Source: an uncultured Rikenella sp.
GTDB lineage: Bacteria; Bacteroidota; Bacteroidia; Bacteroidales; Rikenellaceae
Length of the DNA: 34,397 bases
NCBI GenBank assembly: GCA_947627885.1
Contig: CANQXP010000017.1
Coordinates: forward strand, 1 to 34,397
Reading direction: 5' to 3'
Each line of letters starts with the position of its first letter. The stretch's first letter is position 1. The translations under genes and the position numbers were made by a program. Shown piece by piece: positions 24,546 to 34,022 of this stretch. The notes under the pieces were generated by a model, which saw nothing but the letters and a program-made list of their open reading frames with translations, did no database searches and had not been told where the DNA came from.

Positions 24546-27500
24546 ATGAGTGTAACAGCAAGCCTGCTGAAGATGTTCTTCGGAAGCAAAGCGGACAAAG
24601 ACCGGAAAGCCATTCAGCCTTATGTAGACCGCATCCTGGCCGTTTATCCGGAGATCGAGAAACTGACCGACGACGAACTTCGCGCCCGCGTGACCGCCTT
24701 CAAAGAGCTGATCCGCGAGCGCATCAAAGAGGACGAAGACCGCATCGCCGAGCTGAAGGCGCGGATGGAGGAGGCCGACGTGGAGATCGACGAGAAAGAG
24801 CGCATCGCCACCGAGATCGACCGCCTGAAAAAACACGTCAACGAGACCATCGAAACGGTGCTGGACGAGATCCTGCCCCAGATATTCGCCATCGTGAAAG
24901 ACACCGCCCGGCGGTTCGCCAATAACGAAACGATAACCGTGACCGCGACCGACGCCGACCGCGAGCTGGCCGCGCAGGGCAAAGACTTCGTGACCATCGA
25001 GGGGGACAAGGCCGTTTATAAGAACCGCTGGCTGGCCGGCGGGAACGAGATCACGTGGGACATGGTGCATTATGACGTGCAGCTGTTCGGCGGGGTGGCT
25101 TTGCATAAGGGGAACGTGGCCGAGATGGCGACCGGCGAGGGGAAGACCTTGGTGGCCACCTTGCCTGTGTTTTTGAATGCCTTGGCCGGTAAGGGGGTGC
25201 ACGTGGTGACCGTCAACGACTACCTCGCGCGGCGCGACTCCGAGTGGATGGGGCCGATTTACCAGTTCCACGGGCTGACGGTGGACTGCATCGACAAGCA
25301 CCAGCCCAACAGCGATGCCCGGCGGGACGCCTATAACTGCGATATTACGTTCGGGACGAATAACGAGTTCGGCTTCGATTATTTGCGGGATAATATGGCC
25401 ATCGATCCGGGGGATCTGGTGCAGCGGCCCCACCACTATGCCATCGTGGACGAGGTGGACTCCGTGCTGATCGACGACGCCCGCACGCCGCTCATTATCT
25501 CCGGGCCGGTGCCGCGGGGCGAAGACCAGCTGTTCGAGGAGTACCGCGGGCAGGTCGAGTCGCTCTACAATTTGCAGCGGAATCTGTGCACCTCCCTTTT
25601 GGCCGAGGCCAGGAAGGCGGCCGCCGAAGGGGACGAGTCCCGTGCGGGGAAACTGTTGCTGGCGGTGCATAAGGGGCTGCCGAAGTACAAGCCGCTCATC
25701 AAATTCCTCTCCGAGCCGGGGATGAAGGCCCTGATGCAGAAGACCGAGAACTTCTACATGCAGGACAACAGCAAGCGGATGCACGAGGTGACCGACGACC
25801 TCTACTTTATTATCGACGAGAAGCTGCACTCCGTGGAGCTGACCGACAAGGGGCACGACTCGCTGGCGGGGGACGTGAATGATAAGCGGTTCTTTATCCT
25901 GCCGGACATCGGCTCCGAAATCGCTACGCTCGAAAAGAGCGACATGACAGTTGAGGAGCGGCTCGAAGCGAAGGATAAGTTGCTGAACGAGTATGCGTTG
26001 AAGTCGGAGCGGGTGCATACGGTGCACCAACTTTTGAAGGCGTATGCCCTGTTCGAGAAGGATACGGAGTATGTGGTGATGGACAACAAGGTCAAGATCG
26101 TGGACGAGCAGACAGGGCGTATCCTCGACGGGCGGCGGTACTCGGACGGCCTGCACCAGGCCATCGAGGCCAAGGAGCGGGTCAAGGTCGAGGCGGCGAC
26201 GCAGACCTTCGCCACCATTACCTTGCAGAACTACTTCCGCATGTACCACAAGCTGGCCGGTATGACCGGGACGGCGGAAACCGAGGCGTCGGAGCTCTGG
26301 AACATCTACAAGCTGGACGTGATCGTCATCCCGACCAACCGCAAGGTGGTGCGCAAGGACTACCAGGACTTGATTTATAAGACCAAGAGGGAGAAGTATG
26401 CGGCGGTGATCGAGGAGATCGTTAAGCTGGTGGGGGAAGGGCGTCCGGTGCTGGTCGGGACGACGAGTGTGGAAATTTCGGAGTTGCTGTCCAAGATGCT
26501 CAAACTGCGGGGGATCAAGCACAATGTGCTGAACGCCAAGCAGCACCAGCTGGAGGCCCAGATCGTGGCCGAGGCCGGGCGGCCGGGACAGGTGACCATC
26601 GCCACCAACATGGCGGGGCGCGGTACGGACATCAAGCTGACCGCCGAAGTCAAGGAGGCCGGCGGTCTGGCGATTATCGGTACGGAGCGGCATGAGAGCC
26701 GGCGTGTGGACAGGCAGTTGCGCGGTCGTGCCGGACGGCAGGGGGATCCGGGTTCTTCGCAGTTCTTCGTCTCGCTGGAAGACGACCTGATGCGGCTGTT
26801 CGGCTCGGAGCGCATTGCGCGCCTGATGGACTCGATGGGGCTCAAGGAGGGCGAGGTGATCCAGGCCGGGATGATGAGCCGCGCCATCGAGCGGGCCCAG
26901 CGCAAGGTGGAGGAGAACAACTTCGGGATACGTAAGCGGCTGTTGGAGTACGACGACGTGATGAATTCGCAGCGCGAGGTGATCTACACGCGGCGCCACA
27001 ACGCGGTGTTCGGCGAGCGTATCGAGGTGGACGTGAACAATATGATGACGGACTTCGCGGAGACGTTTATCGAGAATTACCGCGGTTTGCCGTTCGATGA
27101 GTTCAAGGTCGAGCTGATCCGGCAGATCTCCATCGAACCGTCGTTCACCGAGGAGGAGTACGACGACCTGAAAGACCCGCAGCTGGCCGAGATGCTGTTG
27201 GGGGACATGCGCAGCGCCTTGAAACGCAGGGCCACGCAGATTGCGCAGCAGGCGTTCCCGGTGCTGGAGAATATCTACAAGGAGCAGGGCGACAAGTTCG
27301 AGAATATCTCGATCCCCCTGACGGACGGCAAGCGGGGGCTCAATGTGCCGGTGAATTTCAAGCGGGCGGTGGATTCCAAGGGGCTGGAGATACACAAGGC
27401 GTTCAGCCGGGTGATGATGCTCATCACCATCGACGACGACTGGAAAGAGCACCTGCGCGACATGGACGACCTGAAACAGTCGGTGCAGAACGCGGCGTAC

Positions 27501-27881
27501 GAGCAGAAGGATCCGCTGCTGATCTACAAGTTCGAGTCGTTCGAGCTATTCCGCAAGATGATCGAGAAGATCAACCGGGAGGTGCTGTCGATGCTCCTGA
27601 AGGTCTACCTGCCGGTTGGCCCGGCGGACGCTGCGGGGGCCACGCCCCAGTCGGAGCCGCGGCAGGCGGTGCCGCAGCGTAACAGGCCGGACATGAGCCG
27701 GATGCAGACCTCGCGCAATGACGGCCCGGTGCCTCCGGGGGCCTTGGCTGCGGGGGGCGGCTCGGCGGCGGCCGATGGCGGGCGGCCTATGCCTGCGCAC
27801 GCGGAAAAACGGGTGGGACGCAATGATCCTTGTCCGTGCGGCAGCGGCAAGAAGTACAAAAACTGCCACGGCGCTGCGTAA
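24546..27881 (+). CDS. secA: Preprotein translocase ATPase SecA
   Basis: A 1,111-residue protein. SecA drives secreted proteins through SecYEG. The start is the ATG at 24546; a TTG 12 codons upstream lies inside the leader. Motifs: Walker A T-G-E-G-K-T (residues 196-201), DEVDSVLID (from 302), second motor domain [12 protein letters not shown], the arginine-finger region [39 protein letters not shown] and the helical wing. The C-terminal zinc-binding SecB-interaction motif is C-x-C...C-H (Cys1096, Cys1098, Cys1107, His1108). Compared with E. coli (901 residues) it has extra helical insertions at about 50-110 and 340-440, as is typical in Bacteroidetes. It is monocistronic, with its own promoter box and a strong terminator. 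Confidence 0.98.
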   Translation: MSVTASLLKMFFGSKADKDRKAIQPYVDRILAVYPEIEKLTDDELRARVTAFKELIRERIKEDEDRIAELKARMEEADVEIDEKERIATEIDRLKKHVNETIETVLDEILPQIFAIVKDTARRFANNETITVTATDADRELAAQGKDFVTIEGDKAVYKNRWLAGGNEITWDMVHYDVQLFGGVALHKGNVAEMATGEGKTLVATLPVFLNALAGKGVHVVTVNDYLARRDSEWMGPIYQFHGLTVDCIDKHQPNSDARRDAYNCDITFGTNNEFGFDYLRDNMAIDPGDLVQRPHHYAIVDEVDSVLIDDARTPLIISGPVPRGEDQLFEEYRGQVESLYNLQRNLCTSLLAEARKAAAEGDESRAGKLLLAVHKGLPKYKPLIKFLSEPGMKALMQKTENFYMQDNSKRMHEVTDDLYFIIDEKLHSVELTDKGHDSLAGDVNDKRFFILPDIGSEIATLEKSDMTVEERLEAKDKLLNEYALKSERVHTVHQLLKAYALFEKDTEYVVMDNKVKIVDEQTGRILDGRRYSDGLHQAIEAKERVKVEAATQTFATITLQNYFRMYHKLAGMTGTAETEASELWNIYKLDVIVIPTNRKVVRKDYQDLIYKTKREKYAAVIEEIVKLVGEGRPVLVGTTSVEISELLSKMLKLRGIKHNVLNAKQHQLEAQIVAEAGRPGQVTIATNMAGRGTDIKLTAEVKEAGGLAIIGTERHESRRVDRQLRGRAGRQGDPGSSQFFVSLEDDLMRLFGSERIARLMDSMGLKEGEVIQAGMMSRAIERAQRKVEENNFGIRKRLLEYDDVMNSQREVIYTRRHNAVFGERIEVDVNNMMTDFAETFIENYRGLPFDEFKVELIRQISIEPSFTEEEYDDLKDPQLAEMLLGDMRSALKRRATQIAQQAFPVLENIYKEQGDKFENISIPLTDGKRGLNVPVNFKRAVDSKGLEIHKAFSRVMMLITIDDDWKEHLRDMDDLKQSVQNAAYEQKDPLLIYKFESFELFRKMIEKINREVLSMLLKVYLPVGPADAAGATPQSEPRQAVPQRNRPDMSRMQTSRNDGPVPPGALAAGGGSAAADGGRPMPAHAEKRVGRNDPCPCGSGKKYKNCHGAA

Positions 27882-27964
27882 GATCCCTTTGTCGGGTTTT
27901 TCGTGAAGGTTCGCATGGCCTTGCAAACCCTCGCTGGAACCGCGGTCCAAAAACGTTTTAATTG

Positions 27965-28005
27965 AAAAAGAGAAAAGCTACCCATAGGGTAGCTTTTCTC
28001 TTTTT
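27965..28005. terminator. Bidirectional intrinsic terminator after secA
   Basis: A perfect 19-bp stem (AAAAAGAGAAAAGCTACCC; complement at 27987-28005) with an ATA loop, ending in TTTTT. The stem starts 84 nt after the secA stop. The A-tract on the left makes it usable from the minus strand also. Confidence 0.9.
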
Positions 28006-28055
28006 GACAATCTGCCAGCGGCGCTGATCCCGGATATTCCGGCAGTGCAGGCAGG

Positions 28056-28063
28056 TAATTTTG
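28056..28063 (+). promoter_or_regulatory. Orphan promoter-like box (TAATTTTG)
   Basis: It matches TAnnTTTG but has no gene downstream on its strand; it would read into the repeat block and antisense to lysS. A chance match is quite possible. Confidence 0.25.
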
Positions 28064-28080
28064 CAAATTTCCGCACTTTA

Positions 28081-28626
28081 AATCGTAGGTTAAAATTAAG
28101 TTTCCGCGTCAGCGGTCAGCCCGGAACCACCCCAGGTGGAGGGCTGCAACACTCGCTACGCTCGGTCTTGCCCGCCACTGGTTCCGGGCCTGCGAAATAA
28201 TTTTTACCGTAGGGAAATTATTGAGGTCACTACTTTGACATTAAGTAGGCGAGCAAAAGCGAACCATGCGGGCCGCAGCCTCCCCCCGCGGAGGCCCGCA
28301 ACTTAGGTTGCGAACCTTTCCGCAGGCTGCGGCCGAAGTATTCTGCCTGGCCTGAACAGTTTAGAATTAACCCTATGGTTAATATCCGCGTTAGCGGGCG
28401 GGCCGGACGCCTCCCCACGGGAGGCCCGCAATCCTCGTAAACTCGGAGCAGGCTCCCGGGCGTCCGGTCCCAAGTTGGTTATTGAAGCAACTGTACGATT
28501 TTGCGGCGCGATCTCCACCGATGCCGGCCCGGAGCCTCCCCCGGCGCAGGGCTGCAACACTCGCTGCGCTCGGTCTTGCCCGCCACTGGGGTTCCGGGCC
28601 TGTGTAATAATTTTTAACCCTATGGC
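28081..28626. repeat. Mosaic repeat block between convergent secA and lysS
   Basis: 546 bp without a gene. A module of about 95 bp occurs twice in the same direction (28119-28214 and 28527-28625), each with GGGCTGCAACACTCGCT, CGCTCGGTCTTGCCCGCCAC and TTCCGGGCCTG ending in TAATTTTTA. The second copy abuts the lysS stop codon. GCGTCAGCGG (about 28106) and GCGTTAGCGG (about 28388) head two units. A GGCCGCAGCCTCCCCCCGCG bracket lies between, and a small ATTAACC-CTAT-GGTTAAT hairpin is at 28366-28383. Confidence 0.85.
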
Positions 28627-30348
28627 TTATTTAGCCGCGTCAATCCAGTTTTTGACCTCGTCCGCCGACGGGTTTTTGAGCCCCAGCTTATTTTTCTTGT
28701 TGAAACCGCAGAGATCGTTGAAGAATTTGCCCGGCGCCAGCCCCCCCAGCGAAGCCGCCGTCACGTAGCCCATCTTCTGGAGCGCCGGCACCCACTCTTC
28801 GGGCACCCCCAGCGCCGTGTAGGCCTCCGGTTCGTCCCGCACCGCCTTCTTTTCCGGCCGCATCTGCGGGAAGAACAGCACATCCTGTATCGAAGCCTGA
28901 TCCGTCATGAACATCGTCAGGCGGTCGATGCCGATGCCCATCCCCGAACAGGTCGGCATGCCGTATTCCAGGGCCCGCACGAAATCCATGTCGATGAACA
29001 TCGCCTCGTCGTCCCCCTTCTCCGAGAGCCGCAGCTGCTCCTGGAACCGCCCCAGCTGGTCGACCGGGTCGTTCAGCTCCGAATAGGCGTTGCAAAGCTC
29101 CTTGCCGTTCACGAACAGCTCGAAACGCTCCGTCAGTTCGGGGTTATCCCTGTGGCGTTTACACAGCGGCGACATCTCGATCGGGTAGTCCGTGATGAAC
29201 GTCGGCTGGATCAGATCCTCCTCGCACTTCTCGCCGAAGATCGCGTCGATCAGTTTGCCCTTGCCCATCGTGTCGTCGATCTCGATCCCCATTCCGCGGC
29301 ACGCCTCGCGCAGCTCCTCCTCCGTCTTGCCCGTGATGTCGAAACCCGTCTTCTCGCGGATCGCGTCCGTCATGGAAAGCCGGCGGAACGGCGCCTTGAA
29401 GTCGATCTGCCGGCCGCCGATGGTCAGCAGCGTGTTGCCGTCGTGCAGCTCGCGGGCCACCGTCTCGATCATCTGCTCCGTGAACTCCATCATCCACCGG
29501 TAGTCCTTGTAGGCGATGTAGATCTCCATGACCGTGAACTCCGGGTTGTGCGTGCGGTCCATTCCCTCGTTGCGGAAATCCTTGGCGAACTCGTAGACCC
29601 CGTCGAAGCCGCCCACGATCAGGCGCTTGAGGTACAATTCGTTGGCGATGCGCAGGTAGAGCGGGATATCCAGCGTGTTGTGGTGCGTGATGAACGGCCG
29701 CGCCGCCGCCCCGCCCGGAATGGGTTGCAGGATCGGCGTCTCGACCTCCACATAGCCGCGTTCGTTGAAGAACCTGCGCATGGTGGCGATGATTTTGGAA
29801 CGCTTCAGGAAGGTCTCCTTCACCTGCGGATTCACGATCAGGTCTACGTAGCGCATGCGGTAGCGTTGCTCCGGGTCGCTGAAGGCGTCGAACACCTGCC
29901 CGTCTTTCTCCTTGACCACCGGCAGCGGGCGCAGGGCCTTGCTCAGTACGGTAAGCTCCCGGCAGTGAACGGACAGCTCGCCCATGTTCGTAATGAAGGC
30001 GAATCCCCTGACCCCCACGATGTCGCCGATGTCGAGCAGTTTTTTGAAAACGGTGTTGTACATCTCCACGCCCACGTCGTCCCGCTTGATATAGACCTGT
30101 ATGCGCCCGCTATGGTCTTGCAGCTCGAAGAATGCCGCGCTGCCCATAATGCGCCGGGTCATAATCCGACCTGCGATAGTGACATCCTGAAAATTAGGAG
30201 CCTCCGGCGTAAATCCGTTCCGGATCTCCGCCGCGGTGGCGGTGACTTTGTATTCGGCGGCGGGGTAGGGCTCTATGCCCATCTCGCGCAGTTTGCCCAT
30301 CGATTCGCGCCGCAGGATCTCCTGTTCGCTCAGTTCCGTGTTTTCCAT
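28627..30348 (-). CDS. lysS: Lysyl-tRNA synthetase, class II
   Basis: A 573-residue protein. It charges tRNA-Lys. The N-terminal OB-fold anticodon domain lies at about residues 55-145 ([32 protein letters not shown] region). The catalytic core has class II motif 1 ([23 protein letters not shown]), motif 2 ([20 protein letters not shown]) and motif 3 ([12 protein letters not shown]). After the core comes an extra C-terminal helical tail of about 70 residues ([33 protein letters not shown]), found in Bacteroidetes LysS; it resembles small Lys-rich add-on domains and its role is unclear to me. No TAnnTTTG box is visible upstream, where a palindromic element begins 33 nt before the start codon. 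Confidence 0.97.
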   Translation of the reverse strand: MENTELSEQEILRRESMGKLREMGIEPYPAAEYKVTATAAEIRNGFTPEAPNFQDVTIAGRIMTRRIMGSAAFFELQDHSGRIQVYIKRDDVGVEMYNTVFKKLLDIGDIVGVRGFAFITNMGELSVHCRELTVLSKALRPLPVVKEKDGQVFDAFSDPEQRYRMRYVDLIVNPQVKETFLKRSKIIATMRRFFNERGYVEVETPILQPIPGGAAARPFITHHNTLDIPLYLRIANELYLKRLIVGGFDGVYEFAKDFRNEGMDRTHNPEFTVMEIYIAYKDYRWMMEFTEQMIETVARELHDGNTLLTIGGRQIDFKAPFRRLSMTDAIREKTGFDITGKTEEELREACRGMGIEIDDTMGKGKLIDAIFGEKCEEDLIQPTFITDYPIEMSPLCKRHRDNPELTERFELFVNGKELCNAYSELNDPVDQLGRFQEQLRLSEKGDDEAMFIDMDFVRALEYGMPTCSGMGIGIDRLTMFMTDQASIQDVLFFPQMRPEKKAVRDEPEAYTALGVPEEWVPALQKMGYVTAASLGGLAPGKFFNDLCGFNKKNKLGLKNPSADEVKNWIDAAK

Positions 30349-30381
30349 ATTTTTATAAGCTTTTTTGTGCCGTTCGGAACC

Positions 30382-30600
30382 GTTCTCTTTGTGAACAAAG
30401 AGAACCAGAAAAACTTTCGAGGATGCTGACGCATCCTAAATCTATCACAGCCTTAACTTTTGGGGTGCGGTGAACGGCGGCCATAAGTCGTCTTTACTTC
30501 AAGGCCGCCGCTCCCGCGCCCCAAAGAATGAGGACTGCGGAGCCTAAAGAGAAGCGTAGCTATCTCAAAAGTTCTTTGGTTCTTTCTTTCAAGAAAGAAC
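30382..30600. repeat. 219-bp imperfect palindromic element in the divergent lysS-glycosyltransferase spacer
   Basis: Both ends carry short perfect inverted repeats: GTTCTCTTTG-TGAA-CAAAGAGAAC (30382-30405) and GTTCTTTCTT-TC-AAGAAAGAAC (30579-30600). The two halves are also inverse to each other overall: AGAACC..AAACTTTCGAG on the left matches the complement of CTCAAAAGTTCTTTGGTTCT on the right, and TTTGGGGTGCGGTGAACGGC on the left matches GCCGCTCCCGCGCCCCAAAG on the right. The centre (30483-30502) is unpaired. It shares no motif with the GC-rich mosaic family and has no gene. Confidence 0.7.
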
Positions 30601-30661
30601 AGTCACACACGGGTCATAATAGCCCACAAAGATATGGAAAAAAAGGAAGCGGGCGAAATAG

Positions 30662-30692
30662 TTGGAGGGGATGGAATATCTCGTTATATTTG
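30662..30692 (+). promoter_or_regulatory. Promoter of the glycosyltransferase gene (TTG-N20-TATATTTG)
   Basis: TATATTTG (30685-30692) is a full match to TAnnTTTG, and a TTG at 30662-30664 lies exactly 20 bp upstream. Start near 30699 gives a leader of about 20 nt to ATG 30719. This is the best -33/-7 pair in the window. Confidence 0.7.
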
Positions 30693-30718
30693 TCAGTGCT
30701 AACACCACCGAGCGAGAT

Positions 30719-31855
30719 ATGATGTACGTGCTATTCGTGATACTGACCTTCGCCATATCGGCGGCCATCGGATGGTTCGCCATCCCTCGCATTGTCATCA
30801 TCGCCAAGATCAAGCGCCTTTTCGACGAGCCCAACGCGCGGAAAGTCCATCAGGGAGCCATTCCGCGGCTGGGCGGGTTGTCCTTTTTTCCCGCCGCCCT
30901 CTTTTCGTTCGCCTTCGTGCTGGGGCTGAGGTACTACTACGGGTACGACATTTCGCTTGACCTGCAGGTCGAGCTGCTGACCGAATTCCTGTTCGTGATG
31001 GCGGGGATGCTGATCCTCTATTTCGTGGGGATGGCCGACGACCTGATCGGAGTGGGGTACCGCAATAAATTCGTGGCGCAGTTTTTTGCCGGGGTGTGCC
31101 TTGTTTTAGCTGGAGTCACCGTATTCGACCTGCAGGGACTGTTCGGGATCCACCGGTTGCCGTTCGCCCTGGACGCTTTACTGACCATCACCGTGGTGGT
31201 GCTGACCGTCAACGCATTCAACCTGATCGACGGGGTAGACGGCCTCTGTTCGGGGCTGGGCACCATTATCCTGACCACGCTGGGCATCCTTTTCATCTAT
31301 TACCAGCTGTTCGTGTACGCCATGTTCGCTTTCGGGATGGTCGGCGTGCTGATCGCTTTTTTCCAGTACAACGTGCTGGGCACCCGGCTCAAGGTCTTTA
31401 TGGGGGACACGGGATCGCTGACGCTGGGCTACATGATCGTTTTCCTGGGGCTTAAGTTCATCAACCTGGAGAATACGACTTTCATCACGCTGGGGCTCGA
31501 CTCCACGCTGGCGATCCTGCTCGGTCTGCTGTTCGTGCCGGTGTTCGACACCTGCCGGGTGTTCGTGAGCCGGGTGTCGAGGGGCAAGTCGCCGTTCTTT
31601 CCGGACAAGAACCATGTTCATCATAAGCTGTTGCAGCTGAACCGCTCTCATTTGCAGAGCACGGGGATTTTGCTCCTGTTGGAGATCGGGTTTATCTTGC
31701 TGAACTTTTCGCTGGCCGAACTTATCGGGATGAGAGTCACGTGGGTGCTGCTGGTGGACGTTGCGCTGGGGGTGGGCGTCAATGTGACGCTCAACCGGCT
31801 GATCGCCAGGTACGGGTGCACGCTGGGCGAACACGAGGTGATACAAAAGCCGTGA
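30719..31855 (+). CDS. Polyprenyl-phosphate sugar-1-phosphate transferase (MraY/WecA family, glycosyltransferase 4)
   Basis: A 378-residue integral membrane protein with about 10-11 hydrophobic helices. It should move a sugar-1-phosphate (probably N-acetylglucosamine type) from a UDP-sugar to undecaprenyl phosphate, starting surface glycan synthesis. Motifs: RKVHQGAIPRLGG near residue 40, the Asp pair in GMADDLIGVGYRNKF, NAFNLIDGVDGLCSGLG, FMGDTGSLTLGYM and the His-rich loop NHVHHKLLQLNRSH. These fit WecA-like enzymes better than MraY, since MraY-specific neighbours are absent. I start at 30719 because a good promoter occupies 30662-30692; an upstream in-frame ATG (30671) and TTG (30662) would put the promoter inside the coding region. 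The exact sugar cannot be told. Confidence 0.9.
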   Translation: MMYVLFVILTFAISAAIGWFAIPRIVIIAKIKRLFDEPNARKVHQGAIPRLGGLSFFPAALFSFAFVLGLRYYYGYDISLDLQVELLTEFLFVMAGMLILYFVGMADDLIGVGYRNKFVAQFFAGVCLVLAGVTVFDLQGLFGIHRLPFALDALLTITVVVLTVNAFNLIDGVDGLCSGLGTIILTTLGILFIYYQLFVYAMFAFGMVGVLIAFFQYNVLGTRLKVFMGDTGSLTLGYMIVFLGLKFINLENTTFITLGLDSTLAILLGLLFVPVFDTCRVFVSRVSRGKSPFFPDKNHVHHKLLQLNRSHLQSTGILLLLEIGFILLNFSLAELIGMRVTWVLLVDVALGVGVNVTLNRLIARYGCTLGEHEVIQKP

Positions 31856-32502
31856 GAGGTTGCGGGCGGCGGAGCGCTTTAGCGCGGAGCCGCCGGGCCG
31901 CCGCCCAGCGCCTTCGGCGCTTCGCCCTATGGCTTCGGCCCGAATAGAAAGTAGTTATAGCCAGTAAGACCGGCAACGCCTGCACGGCAGCGGCCGTCCG
32001 GTGATATGTTCTCGGGTCGAAGCCAGCGGAGCCGTCACCGAACGAAGTGAGGTTGCGGGCCTCCGCTGCGGGAGGCTTCGGCCCGCACGACCTTGCGGTC
32101 GCAGGCAAGCCCACAGGCCCCAGCCCGAACCTACTAAAGCGGGTAGCTGGGGTCTTTTGCTCCATTCGTCGGAATGGCCGGGCCGCCCCCCACGGGGCGG
32201 CCCGAAGGTGAGCGAATAGCCGGGTTTCCGCGCCAACGGTTAGGCCGGCCGTTCGTTCTCGGCCCCGGCCAGCGCGGCCGTTAGCCGTTCTGCCGGCCTG
32301 CCGACCGAGCTATACGCCGCCTTATTGCGGACCTCCGGGGAGGCTCCGTGCTGATCGGCCCTGATGGTTCGCCATGTTTTCGGCCTGAAGGAGCGGGCGC
32401 AGGGTCGAACCGGGCAATTACAGTCAACAAGACCGGCAACGCCAGCGCGGCTTTTCAGGCCGTTCGACTTTTAGTGTTTGAGGAATCATAATACCGAACG
32501 AT
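31856..32502. repeat. Mosaic repeat block between the glycosyltransferase and galE
   Basis: 647 bp. It has a GCCGGGCCGCCGCCC...GGCTTCGGCCCGAATAG bracket, then GTAGTTATAGCCAGTAAGAC (about 31952) with CGGCAACGCCTG. A CGACC-TTGC-GGTCG hairpin lies near 32088, GGGCCGCCCC-CCAC-GGGGCGGCCC at about 32180, and GAGCGAATAGC at about 32210. The 66-bp module is at 32272-32337 and a GCAATTACAGTCAACAAGAC variant at about 32413. A TAGTGTTTG before galE is one base off the promoter consensus spacing. Confidence 0.83.
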
Positions 32503-33543
32503 ATGTCATCCAACAAGAACAAGACAGTGCTCGTGGCGGGCGGGGCCGGATACATCGGCACCCACACCACCGTCGAGCTGATCAACGCCGGGTACGACGT
32601 GGTGATCGCCGACAACCTTTCGAACTCCGATATTTCCGCCGTCCGCGGCGTGGAACAGATAGTCGGCCGCCCCGTGCCGTTCGCGCAGGTGGACTGCTGC
32701 GACATCGAGGCCCTGCGGCGCGAAGTATTCGCCAAATACGAGTTCGACTCGGTGATCCACTTCGCGGCGTACAAGGCGGTGGGCGAGTCGGTTTCCGAGC
32801 CGCTCAAGTATTTCCGCAACAACCTCGACTCGCTGCTGAACGTGATGAGCCTGATGAAGGAGTTCGACGTGCCGAACCTCGTCTTTTCCTCGTCGGCGAC
32901 CGTTTACGGGCAGCCGGAAGAGCTTCCGGCGACGGAGCTTACGCCGCGGCAGAGGGCCAATTCACCCTACGGGCTGACCAAACAGATGAGCGAGGACATT
33001 ATCCAGGATACGGTGGCGGCGGTTCCGTTCTTCAAAGCCATAGCTTTGCGCTATTTCAACCCGATCGGGGCGCACCCGTCGGCTTTGATCGGCGAACTGC
33101 CCAAGGGGGTGCCGGCGAATCTGGTGCCTTTTATTACGCAGACGGCGGCAGGGATCCGCAAGGAGCTCTCTGTTTTTGGCGCGGACTATGACACGCCGGA
33201 CGGGTCGTGCCAGCGGGACTATATCGACGTGGTGGACCTGGCGCGGGCGCACGTGGTGGCGGTGGACCGAATGGTGGAGGGGCGGTCGAAGCAGCGGTAC
33301 GAGATTTTCAATATCGGCACGGGCGTGCCGGTGTCGGTGCTGGAGCTGGTGAACCTGTTCGAGGAGGTCAACGGGGTGCCGGTGCCGCACAAGATCGTGG
33401 ACCGCAGACCGGGCGACGTGGAGAAGATATGGGCCTCGACGGAGCTGGCCAACAAGGAGCTGGGTTGGCGTGCGGAACGGGATCTGGGGGATACCCTGCG
33501 CTCGGCGTGGGCTTGGGAAAAGCATGTCCGGGGATTGCAATAA
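32503..33543 (+). CDS. galE: UDP-glucose 4-epimerase GalE
   Basis: A 346-residue protein of the short-chain dehydrogenase fold. It interconverts UDP-glucose and UDP-galactose (possibly also the N-acetyl forms) using bound NAD. The NAD-binding motif is G-G-A-G-Y-I-G near residues 13-19. The stretch SVIHFAAYKAVGESVSEPL follows. Catalytic residues are the Ser/Thr in FSSSATVYG and Y-G-L-T-K (Tyr156, Lys160), with RYFNPIGAHPSALIGE and CQRDYIDVVDLARAHV in the substrate domain. Galactose Leloir genes are absent nearby. Together with the upstream sugar transferase this suggests a role in surface glycan precursors. A GC-rich hairpin lies 46 nt after its stop. Confidence 0.96.
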   Translation: MSSNKNKTVLVAGGAGYIGTHTTVELINAGYDVVIADNLSNSDISAVRGVEQIVGRPVPFAQVDCCDIEALRREVFAKYEFDSVIHFAAYKAVGESVSEPLKYFRNNLDSLLNVMSLMKEFDVPNLVFSSSATVYGQPEELPATELTPRQRANSPYGLTKQMSEDIIQDTVAAVPFFKAIALRYFNPIGAHPSALIGELPKGVPANLVPFITQTAAGIRKELSVFGADYDTPDGSCQRDYIDVVDLARAHVVAVDRMVEGRSKQRYEIFNIGTGVPVSVLELVNLFEEVNGVPVPHKIVDRRPGDVEKIWASTELANKELGWRAERDLGDTLRSAWAWEKHVRGLQ

Positions 33544-34022
33544 TCTGTGAGAGATGCCTTTTTGCCCGGACGGTGACCGACCGACGGGGAGCGGGCCGGC
33601 CGATCACCGGCCGGCCCGCTGTTCACCGGAGGGAGTGTTTGCAGCGGAGTGATATGGGGTTTCGGATCTCAGTGGGGCTGTGGAGTCTTGGTTGCGAAAG
33701 CCTTGGCTTTCGCAACCAAGACGGGCCGTGAGCGAATGGCTGTATTTCCGCGGCAGCGGGCCGCGGAGCGCGTAAGCGCGAAGCCGCGGTAAGACGATGA
33801 GCGAGAAGCGCGATCCGTGAGGATCGCCGGGCCTGCCGCCAAGCAGTACATAGGGCAGTTACAGCCCTGCCGGAGTGCCCGCGGCACCGGCGGCCCGAAG
33901 ACGAAAGAGCAAGTATAGCGTTCCGTTTGGAACGCCGGCCCTGCGCGCTGGCGCCCATTGGGGCTATGCAAACCCTGATAGAAGCCCCAACGGGGCCGCC
34001 ACCCCCGGAGCGCGCAGGCCGA
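33544..34022. repeat. Mosaic repeat block downstream of galE
   Basis: It contains a perfect 18-bp inverted repeat (33685-33722, GTCTTGGTTGCGAAAGCC arms with a TT loop). A GCGGCAGCGG head (about 33757) is followed by the hairpin GCGATCC-GTGA-GGATCGC (33810-33827). AGGGCAGTTACAGCC comes next (about 33853-33867), then the hairpin GCGTTCC-GTTT-GGAACGC (33918-33935) and the ATGCAAACCCTGATAGAAGC module (33951-33998). No gene is credible. Confidence 0.87.
33590..33620 (+). terminator. GC-rich hairpin after galE, possible terminator
   Basis: AGCGGGCCGGCCG pairs perfectly with 33608-33620 across ATCAC, 46 nt after the galE stop. The following GTTCACC is not a real T-tract, so termination would be weak or Rho-assisted. 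Confidence 0.45.

Noticed and set aside
24525-27452. A 975-residue open frame antisense to secA
   Set aside because: It is a shadow of the strongly GC3-biased secA codons; it has low-complexity His/Leu/Val composition and no domain I recognise.
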